This document shows, one piece after another, positions 57,856 to 64,000 of a stretch of 64,000 bases of DNA. A model generated the notes under the pieces. That model saw nothing but the letters and a program-made list of their open reading frames with translations, was not told the DNA's origin and made no database searches. The number at the start of each line of letters is the position of its first letter. Position 1 is the stretch's first letter. The DNA is from Pseudomonas iridis (GTDB lineage: Bacteria; Pseudomonadota; Gammaproteobacteria; Pseudomonadales; Pseudomonadaceae): positions 62,001-126,000 of the forward strand of contig NZ_JACXXO010000005.1 of assembly GCF_017980685.1 (NCBI RefSeq). Direction: 5' to 3'. Position numbers and translations under genes: made by a program.

Positions 57856-58305
57856 GTGGGGAATATCCAAAAGAGCATGACCTGCCTTCTGCTGATCGGA
57901 TCAGCGGCTAGCGCATTTATCAGTTTCAACGTTCAGGCCGAAGGCAATGGCGTGATCGTCCTGAATCGCGATGTTCAGCCTATCCCTATCGGTCGCAATG
58001 GCGGCAAAGACCCCTACCCGACGACCGTCAACGCCAACCCCTCCGCTCGAATCAATCAGACCCTGAGCAGCACTGAACTCAGTGACGGTGACTTCGCCGG
58101 GGTCGCCAGTGGTTCTTCGATACGCGGCAACATGAACACGCCTGCCTCGAACCTGCCGGGGATGAACACGCTGACCAACACCAACGGCTTGCCGGGCATG
58201 AGAACTGGCACCGGCGGCGGTGCCGGCGGCTCGATCTCCAATACCGTCAACCGTGCCATGAGCACTGGCATGGCCCCCCTGACCCGCATGGCCGGAGGCC
58301 AATGA
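57856..58305 (+). CDS. fapA: FapA, functional amyloid chaperone-like protein
   Basis: This 149-aa protein has a signal peptide ending near FNVQA. The mature chain is Gly/Asn-rich and disordered-looking (NGVIVLNRDVQPIPIGRNGGKDPYP; GGGAGGSISNTVNRAMS). In Fap systems FapA is periplasmic and limits FapC assembly. The start is a GTG at 57856; an ATG at 57877 is possible. It is the first gene of the operon, followed after 1 nt by fapB. Confidence 0.88.
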   Translation: MGNIQKSMTCLLLIGSAASAFISFNVQAEGNGVIVLNRDVQPIPIGRNGGKDPYPTTVNANPSARINQTLSSTELSDGDFAGVASGSSIRGNMNTPASNLPGMNTLTNTNGLPGMRTGTGGGAGGSISNTVNRAMSTGMAPLTRMAGGQ

Positions 58306-58306
58306 G

Positions 58307-58879
58307 ATGAATCGCACTCTCCTTCTCCTCGCCGTGCTCGGTTGCACCAGCGCCATGGCAGACCCGAACTCAGTCAACAGCGCAAACATTCAGGATTCAG
58401 GCATGCAATACCGCGGCAATTTTAACGTCAACCAGGCCGCCGGTGACCAGATGCAACAAGCCAATACCAAGGCGATCGCCATTGGTACCGAATCTCAAGC
58501 CACCACCCGCGTCATTCAGAGGATCGACACACCTGCCGATCGCTCAATGAATGCCAGCGCCAACATCGGCGGCAACTCTTTCAGTAATGGCAACGGAATT
58601 CTGGGTGTCAACCAGGGCGCCGGGGCCAACAACCAGATGGCCAATGTGACGCGCGTCAGCATCAGTGCTGCCCCGCAGAGCATTGACGATAGCGCCCTTT
58701 CGCAACAGAACGTGGCGTTGTTACCGAGCTCAGGAGCAACTGGTACCTCAATCGGCAGTCGCCAGGTCACGACAAGTGATCAGGCCTTCACCGGCAGCCG
58801 CGGGGTAATCCAGGTGAACCAGAGTGCCGGGGTGGGGAACCGTATGGCTAACACCCTGAGCATCCGGGTCGCAGACTGA
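58307..58879 (+). CDS. fapB: FapB, minor amyloid subunit / nucleator
   Basis: This 190-aa protein has a signal peptide (..LGCTSAMA) and three imperfect repeats with the GNxxVNQxAGxxNxMAN pattern (residues about 35-58, 95-118 and 162-187), separated by Ser/Thr-rich linkers. It resembles a short FapC and is thought to seed fibrils. GGAG in the fapA end serves as its ribosome site. Confidence 0.92.
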   Translation: MNRTLLLLAVLGCTSAMADPNSVNSANIQDSGMQYRGNFNVNQAAGDQMQQANTKAIAIGTESQATTRVIQRIDTPADRSMNASANIGGNSFSNGNGILGVNQGAGANNQMANVTRVSISAAPQSIDDSALSQQNVALLPSSGATGTSIGSRQVTTSDQAFTGSRGVIQVNQSAGVGNRMANTLSIRVAD

Positions 58880-58951
58880 CCCAAATAAAAAGCAGTGCAA
58901 TTAGAAAAGTACCAACACTTAACCAACTAATAAGCACGATGGAGAAACACC

Positions 58952-59944
58952 ATGAAACCTACAATGGCTCTCAAACCACTGGTTTTCGCACTTGCAGCAG
59001 TGATGGCAATCGCAGCACAGGCAGGCGGTCGTGATGACGATCGTGGTAATGGGCACGGCAACGGGCATGGTAATAACCAGCCTAAAGGCCCAACCCTGGA
59101 ACAACTGCTGCAAATCACCGCAGGCGCCGGTGCCGCTGTGCTTGACGTGCAAGACAGCGACGGCAACGTGGTGAAAAACCAGGGCACTCTGAACAACGCT
59201 AATGCCAGTGATTCGCTCAACGGTTCAAACGGCAACATGGGCGCCAACGTTGCAGCCGGCGACGGCAACCAGCAGGACAACGCTGCCGCGCTGGCCACCG
59301 CTGACGAAAGCTTCATCTTCGGCAACGCTGTTGCTGCCTCGAGTGCCACTCAAGTCAACAACAACAACTATGTGAAAAACTCGTCCACCTTCAACAACGC
59401 CAATCTCAACAACGCAGGCAACAATGGTTCCGGCAACATCGGTATCAACGTCACTGCCGGCAACTTCAACCAGCAGAAAAACAACCTGGCGATCGCCGTA
59501 TCCGGTGGCCGCGTAGCTCAGGCTGCTGCTTCTGCCAACCAGTCTTCCACTGGCCTGGTTGTAGATAACAAAGGCGTGCAGGCCTACAAAACCGACACCC
59601 TCACCGGCACCTATGCCGCTGCCGGCGTGTTCAAGGCAAAAGGCACTGCAACCATCGAAGACGATAATGATCACGGCGGTTGGGGCAATCGTGGCGGCGG
59701 CCACGGCGGCAACGATGATCAGAAAGCCAAGTTCGAAGCCGTGGGTACCTTTGGCCTCGCTGGCGTAACCACTCAGCAAGTCATGACCAAAGACGGCTGG
59801 AAAGCGCCAGTGGTCAACAATGCCAACATGACCAACTCGATGAACAACTTCTCCGGCAACGGCGGAGCCAACGTCTCGGCGGGTGTGGGCAACCAACAAA
59901 GCAACTCGCTGTCCATCGCCGCAGGTTGCAGAGCCTGCCTGTAA
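58952..59944 (+). CDS. fapC: FapC, major functional-amyloid subunit
   Basis: This 330-aa protein has a signal peptide ending at AIAAQA. Three amyloid repeats R1 (about 74-115), R2 (140-184) and R3 (286-324) share V.N..T.NNAN...N.GSGNxGxNVxAGxxNQQ.N. Linker L1 is short (about 24 aa) and L2 long (about 100 aa, including an acid/Gly stretch DDNDHGGWGNRGGGHGG). The C-terminus has the conserved CxxC (CRAC, 326-329). The N-terminal region has a GNGHGNGHGNN stretch. TGGAGA precedes ATG 58952. A hairpin follows. Confidence 0.96.
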   Translation: MKPTMALKPLVFALAAVMAIAAQAGGRDDDRGNGHGNGHGNNQPKGPTLEQLLQITAGAGAAVLDVQDSDGNVVKNQGTLNNANASDSLNGSNGNMGANVAAGDGNQQDNAAALATADESFIFGNAVAASSATQVNNNNYVKNSSTFNNANLNNAGNNGSGNIGINVTAGNFNQQKNNLAIAVSGGRVAQAAASANQSSTGLVVDNKGVQAYKTDTLTGTYAAAGVFKAKGTATIEDDNDHGGWGNRGGGHGGNDDQKAKFEAVGTFGLAGVTTQQVMTKDGWKAPVVNNANMTNSMNNFSGNGGANVSAGVGNQQSNSLSIAAGCRACL

Positions 59945-59960
59945 TCGCGATCGAAACGAA

Positions 59961-59982
59961 AGCCCCGGAAACGGGGCTTTTC
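59961..59982 (+). terminator. Terminator-like hairpin between fapC and fapD
   Basis: AGCCCCG (59961-59967), loop GAAA, CGGGGCT (59972-59978), then TTTT. It lies 16 bp after fapC and 29 bp before fapD, so it may lower expression of fapDEF relative to the fibre subunits. Confidence 0.8.
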
Positions 59983-60007
59983 CTCAGTCCGCAAAGGCGT
60001 ATCGATC

Positions 60008-60688
60008 ATGCGTAAAACGGCCCTTTTCGCTTTGCTTTGCCTGTGTGGCCTGACTCAGGCTGCGCAGATGCCTGTGGCTGCCCTGCCGGGCGGCGTACTG
60101 GTCTACAAGGATGTGCAAAGCATTCGTGAGCGCAAGTTTGCCGACATCGTCGAACAGAAAACCGATTTCAGCTGCGGCGCTGCCGCACTGGCCACGGTGT
60201 TACGCCAGGCTTATTGGCTCGACGTCGATGAAGAGCACATCATCAAAGGCATGCTGGTCAATGCAGACCATGACCTTGTTCGTACTCAAGGTTTCTCCAT
60301 GCTCGACATGAAGCGCTACGTGGAAAGCATCGGCATGCGTGCCAGAGGCTACCGGATACCGCCCGAGAAGCTCGAAGCGGTGACGATTCCGGTGGTGGTA
60401 CTGATAGATATTCGCGGCTACAAGCATTTCGTTGTGTTGCAGCGTGCAGACAAGGAGTGGGTGTACATCGGAGACCCTGTCCTGGGACATAAGCGCTACA
60501 AACACGATGACTTTGTCAAAGGTTGGAACGGCATTGTCTTCGCCATCGTCGGCCCCGGCTACGACAAGGCCAACGCCTTGCGCAGTCCACCGGTACCGTT
60601 GACGGCCAAGAACCAGCTGGATGGCTTCAACCCTGTCAAAGATGCTGAATTGATGGATTTCGGGTTCATACAGAGCGACTTCTTTTAA
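60008..60688 (+). CDS. fapD: FapD, C39-like cysteine protease
   Basis: This 226-aa protein has a signal-type N-terminus (ALFALLCLCGLTQA). The C39 peptidase has Cys56 in KTDFSCGAAAL, His140 in GYKHFVVLQ and Asp156 in YIGDPVLG. In Fap systems FapD is needed for fibre secretion or processing in the periplasm. AAGG lies about 11 nt before ATG 60008. Confidence 0.94.
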   Translation: MRKTALFALLCLCGLTQAAQMPVAALPGGVLVYKDVQSIRERKFADIVEQKTDFSCGAAALATVLRQAYWLDVDEEHIIKGMLVNADHDLVRTQGFSMLDMKRYVESIGMRARGYRIPPEKLEAVTIPVVVLIDIRGYKHFVVLQRADKEWVYIGDPVLGHKRYKHDDFVKGWNGIVFAIVGPGYDKANALRSPPVPLTAKNQLDGFNPVKDAELMDFGFIQSDFF

Positions 60689-60731
60689 TCGCCGATTATA
60701 GAAATGGGACTGGATGTCCCGGGAGCAGCAA

Positions 60732-61478
60732 ATGAAAACCTCATACTGGCTGGCCGCCGCCTGCCTGGCGGCGAGTGCTTCAGGCTATGCCAATGCAGGA
60801 TTCACACCTATCGAAATCAAGGACCATGAGCTCGCCGAGCTGCGTGGTCGTTATGTCATGCCGGGGCGAATTATCAGCTTCGGCATTGTCATGAGCAGTA
60901 CCTGGCGCAACGCCAGCGGTGACTTGATCGGGGCCGCGACCTCAATGCAGATTCAGGCCGCGACGGTAAAACCGGAATTCTACGTCTCGACCATCAAAGA
61001 GACCGGCAACGGCAGCGTCCCTGTGCTGGGTACGGGCACCGTTATCGGTGGCGCGGGACTCAACAGCAGTCAGGGCGTGACGCAAAGCGTACGCGCCGCC
61101 GGCGACAGCAATACCGCCAACAACAATGTTGCAATCAACGTCAGAGAGGCCAGCCAGGCGCCAGCACTGGTTCCTTCTCAAGGCCAGGCGCTGGTCGCCG
61201 GACAAACCATCAGTGGCAGCAACGCTGCGGGCAGTGTCGCGGTTTCGGCCACTGGCGGCGGCGTTCAAATGGCCATTCAAGCCAGCGGTAATCAGGGGAC
61301 TGCCCTGCAACAAGTCGCCCAGGGCGGTTTGCTGCAGAACACTCGATTGCTGGGCAGCGCCAACGTGGTCAACAACCTGACTCAACTCAACGTCGTACTC
61401 AACAATAACGGCAGAAGCGCCGGTGCACTGGACTGCAACCTGACCCAACTCGGTGCCCTACGCAGTATTGGATATTGA
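60732..61478 (+). CDS. fapE: FapE, minor Fap component
   Basis: This 248-aa protein has a signal peptide ending near GYANA. The N-terminal GFTPIEIKDHELAELRGRYVMPGRIISFGI is a Fap-specific stretch. It is followed by Asn/Gln/Gly repeats (GVTQSVRAAGDSNTANNNVAINV, MAIQASGNQGTALQQVAQGG) and a C-terminal Cys in LDCNLTQLGALRS. It is a minor, partly fibre-associated component. GGGAG lies before ATG 60732, preferred over 60714. Confidence 0.92.
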   Translation: MKTSYWLAAACLAASASGYANAGFTPIEIKDHELAELRGRYVMPGRIISFGIVMSSTWRNASGDLIGAATSMQIQAATVKPEFYVSTIKETGNGSVPVLGTGTVIGGAGLNSSQGVTQSVRAAGDSNTANNNVAINVREASQAPALVPSQGQALVAGQTISGSNAAGSVAVSATGGGVQMAIQASGNQGTALQQVAQGGLLQNTRLLGSANVVNNLTQLNVVLNNNGRSAGALDCNLTQLGALRSIGY

Positions 61479-61523
61479 ACTACGCTGAGTCTCGATCATT
61501 GGGCTTAAAGGGACGGCTTATTC

Positions 61524-62828
61524 ATGTATCGATCAGTATCACTGCGCGCAGCGGTGTGTTTGAGCACTCTTATCCCTGCCGCGATGCTGCAAGCGGCTCC
61601 TAACGCGGATGTAGAGGCCCTGAAACAGGAACTTCTGGAGCTGAAGCAACGATACGAAGTACAACAAAAAGCCCTGGCGGTACTCGAGCAACGGGTTCGC
61701 CAGGTAGAAGATCAACCCTCTGCCCCACCACCAAAACGGCTGGCGAAATCGCCGTCGGACATGAAAGGCAATCGCGTCGCCACCGGCACCGGTGCCGCCG
61801 CAGCATCAGGAGGAGCCGCCGGGGGCAGCGGCGCCTCTTACGGGCAATCGCTGGCTGACGATTCACAACCGGCGCAAAGCGTATCCAACCTCTATGACGA
61901 GGCCAGCGGCTTTTTTGGCGGTGGCAAATTCAGCGTTGAAACCGGCATCACTTATTCGCGCTATGACACTCGCCAGCTGATTCTCAACGGCTTTCTGGCA
62001 CTGGACTCGATCTTTCTCGGCAACATCAACCTTGACCGGATCAAGGCCGATACCTGGACGTTCGACCTGACAGGCCGCTACAACTTCGACAATCGCTGGC
62101 AGTTCGATTTGAACGTGCCCGTGGTGTACCGCGAGTCGACGTATCAGTCGGGCGGCGGCAACGAGGGTGCGGCCGGCGTCACCACCGAGGAAACCGTCAC
62201 CAAGGATCCAACCATCGGCGACGTCAACTTCGGTATTGCGTACAAGTTCCTCGACGAGTCGGTCAACACGCCGGATGCGGTCGTCACCTTGCGGGTCAAG
62301 GCGCCAACCGGCAAGGATCCGTTCGGGATCAAACTGCGCCAGACCGACGCCAACTCCAACCTGTTCGTACCTGACACCCTGCCGACCGGTAACGGCGTCT
62401 GGTCGATCACACCGGGCATCTCGCTGGTCAAGACGTTTGACCCGGCCGTGCTGTTCGGCAGCCTGTCCTATACGCACAACCTCGAGGAGTCGTTCGACGA
62501 TATCAGCTCCACCGTCAACCAGAAAAACCCGGGCAAGGTGAAGATTGGCGACAGCTTCCAGATCGGCGCGGGTATTGCCTTCGCACTGAACGAGAAGATG
62601 AGTATGTCGTTCTCGGTATCCGACCTGGTGCAGCGCAAGAGCAAACTGAAGCAGGATGGCGGGGATTGGGAATCGGTGGTGTCCAGCGACGCCAACGCCG
62701 GTTATTTCAACGTCGGCATGACCATTGCGGCCACCGACAACCTGACCATCGTGCCCAACTTGTCCATCGGCATTACCGAGGATGCGCCGGACTTTTCCTT
62801 CAGCCTGAAATTCCCGTACTACTTCTAA
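61524..62828 (+). CDS. fapF: FapF, outer-membrane amyloid export channel
   Basis: This 434-aa protein has a signal peptide ending near MLQA. A heptad-type coiled coil (residues about 28-65; [21 protein letters not shown]) and a Gly/Ala linker (about 90-110) follow. The beta-barrel runs from about 135 and ends with a C-terminal Phe (SLKFPYYF). FapF forms trimers through which FapC passes. It is the last gene of the operon. Confidence 0.95.
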   Translation: MYRSVSLRAAVCLSTLIPAAMLQAAPNADVEALKQELLELKQRYEVQQKALAVLEQRVRQVEDQPSAPPPKRLAKSPSDMKGNRVATGTGAAAASGGAAGGSGASYGQSLADDSQPAQSVSNLYDEASGFFGGGKFSVETGITYSRYDTRQLILNGFLALDSIFLGNINLDRIKADTWTFDLTGRYNFDNRWQFDLNVPVVYRESTYQSGGGNEGAAGVTTEETVTKDPTIGDVNFGIAYKFLDESVNTPDAVVTLRVKAPTGKDPFGIKLRQTDANSNLFVPDTLPTGNGVWSITPGISLVKTFDPAVLFGSLSYTHNLEESFDDISSTVNQKNPGKVKIGDSFQIGAGIAFALNEKMSMSFSVSDLVQRKSKLKQDGGDWESVVSSDANAGYFNVGMTIAATDNLTIVPNLSIGITEDAPDFSFSLKFPYYF

Positions 62829-62836
62829 AGCAACAG

Positions 62837-62906
62837 CAAAGATCGCAGCCTGCGGCAGCTCCTACATAGATCTAATGTAGGAGCTGCCGCAGGCTGCGAT
62901 CTTTTG
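62837..62906. repeat. REPIN (GTAGGAGCTG family) between fapF and the regulator
   Basis: AAAGATCGCAGCCTGCGGCA and its inverted copy ending GGCTGCGATCTTTT form a near-perfect long hairpin around TACATAGATCTAATGTA; it could end both convergent transcripts. Confidence 0.92.
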
Positions 62907-62918
62907 CTTTTGAGCGAT

Positions 62919-64000
62919 CTAACGAATCTGATGCTTGTGCAGCAGCCGATAAAACGTCGGCCGGGAAACGCCGAGCACTTTGGCCGCAACGCTGAGGTTA
63001 TCGCTGTGCCGGTTCAAGACGTCGCACAGGGCCTGGCGTTCGGCGCGGGTCTTGTAGTCTTCCAGGGTGCCCATGGGCGTGGCAATCGAATGCTGGCTGA
63101 TCAGCCCCAGATCCCGCGCTTCGATCTGCCGGCCTTCGGCCAAAACCAGGCCGCGACGCACGCGGTTGGCCAATTCACGCACATTGCCCGGCCAGTCGTG
63201 CTTGCCCATGGCAATCAACGCATCTTCGCTGAAGCTGCGCGGACGGCGGCCAGTTTCGTGGCTGTAGAAATGCGAGAAGTGGTTGGCCAGCATCGACAGA
63301 TCCCCATGCCGTTCGCGCAACGGCGCGGTGACGACTTGCAGCACGTTGAGCCGGTAATACAGGTCTTCCCGAAAGCGCTTCTTCTCGATTGCCGCCTCAA
63401 GGTCGACGTGGGTCGCCGCCAGCACGCGTACATCCACCGCAATAGGCTGACTGCCACCCACTCGTTCAATGTGCTTCTCCTGCAGAAACCGCAGCAGATT
63501 GGCTTGTAATTCCAGCGGCAGATCACCAATTTCATCCAGAAACAACGTACCGCCGTTGGCCGCTTCAATGCGCCCGACCTTGCGTTGATGAGCGCCGGTA
63601 AACGCACCTTTTTCGTGGCCAAACAGCTCAGACTGAATCAAATGCTCGGGAATCGCCCCACAATTGATCGCCACAAATGGCTTGCTGTGGCGTTGGGATT
63701 GGCGATGCAGCGTGCGCGCAACCAGCTCCTTGCCGGTGCCGCTTTCGCCACGGATCAACACCGGCGATTCAGTGGGCGCCAGTTTGCTCAGCAACTTGCG
63801 CAGTTCGCGGATCGGTTTGCTGTCGCCGAGCAGTTCATGTTCTGGCTGATCGACGTGGATCGTGCCCTGCCCGCGCAGCCGCGCCATGCCGAAGGCTCGG
63901 CCGAGGGTGACCTGCACCCGTGACACGTCGAACGGCAAGGTATGAAAATCGAAAAACCATTCGCAAACGAAGTCGCCAACGTTCTGCAATCGCAGAACTT
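62919..64000 (-). CDS. Sigma-54 enhancer-binding regulator (5' end outside window)
   Basis: The visible 360 codons hold the end of a non-receiver sensor domain and an AAA+ domain with Walker A GESGTGKE, GAFTGAH (the sigma-54 contact loop) and Walker B GGTLFLDEIGD. The C-terminal Fis-type HTH is LSVAAKVLGVSRPTFYRLLHKH. The frame is open to the window edge, so the start lies beyond. The short N-terminal part resembles the VpsR-like group that lacks a phosphorylation site. It is convergent with fapF and a candidate activator of the sigma-54-type fap promoter. Confidence 0.9.
   Translation of the reverse strand, partial: VLRLQNVGDFVCEWFFDFHTLPFDVSRVQVTLGRAFGMARLRGQGTIHVDQPEHELLGDSKPIRELRKLLSKLAPTESPVLIRGESGTGKELVARTLHRQSQRHSKPFVAINCGAIPEHLIQSELFGHEKGAFTGAHQRKVGRIEAANGGTLFLDEIGDLPLELQANLLRFLQEKHIERVGGSQPIAVDVRVLAATHVDLEAAIEKKRFREDLYYRLNVLQVVTAPLRERHGDLSMLANHFSHFYSHETGRRPRSFSEDALIAMGKHDWPGNVRELANRVRRGLVLAEGRQIEARDLGLISQHSIATPMGTLEDYKTRAERQALCDVLNRHSDNLSVAAKVLGVSRPTFYRLLHKHQIR

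Overview
The window looks like a chromosomal segment of a Pseudomonas of the fluorescens group. The protein families (membrane PQQ glucose dehydrogenase followed by an OprB-type porin, an OprD-family porin, LpxO, the Fap functional-amyloid operon) and the many copies of two palindromic Pseudomonas REP families support this. One family carries the core GTGGGAGC..GCTTGC..GCGAT and the other GTAGGAGCTGCCG..GGCTGCGATC. Almost all long antisense reading frames are shadows of GC-rich genes.

Layout. 1-3.1 kb: the 3' part of a cobalamin riboswitch, then a binding protein/permease/ATPase uptake operon. 3.1-4.6 kb: an acetyltransferase and a ZIP metal transporter (minus strand). 4.9-8.7 kb: gcd and an OprB-type porin behind a promoter with a palindrome inside it. 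8.7-12.7 kb: a small acidic protein, a bestrophin, a lysine-rich protein, a chromate transporter and a DUF4239 protein. 12.9-18.2 kb: an ABC exporter, a histidine kinase/response regulator pair, and a small gene translationally coupled to a lipoprotein. 18.4-24 kb: a ProP-type transporter, an amidase, a 133-bp tandem REP array and an OprD-family porin.

24-33.6 kb (minus strand) is a self-contained selenoprotein unit: fdnG-fdnH-fdnI-fdhE-selA-selB-selC. fdnG is split by an in-frame UGA followed by a recognisable SECIS hairpin. tRNA-Sec starts 6 nt after the selB stop. Formate oxidation and most of the machinery for inserting selenocysteine are therefore in one transcription unit. selD and fdhD are not in the window.

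33.9-41 kb: a PatB-type C-S lyase, a small hypothetical protein, a TSUP permease, nudC with a dienoyl-CoA isomerase-like crotonase, and a CorA-like transporter adjoining a RimK-like ATP-grasp ligase. The ligase is divergent from a GNAT-C39 peptidase fusion, which suggests an uncharacterised peptide-modification system. 42-57.5 kb: mostly housekeeping and accessory genes (PQQ sugar dehydrogenase, Ku, lpxO, ybiT, an MFS transporter, an alpha/beta hydrolase, azoR with a LysR regulator, YjbR and DUF1294 proteins, uppP, a chemoreceptor, pnuC with a nucleoside kinase).

57.5-62.8 kb: the complete fapABCDEF operon for secreted functional amyloid. A sigma-54-type promoter and a perfect 10-bp-arm palindrome lie upstream, and a terminator-like hairpin lies between fapC and fapD. 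A convergent sigma-54 enhancer-binding protein gene at the window end, cut off at its 5' side, is a candidate regulator.
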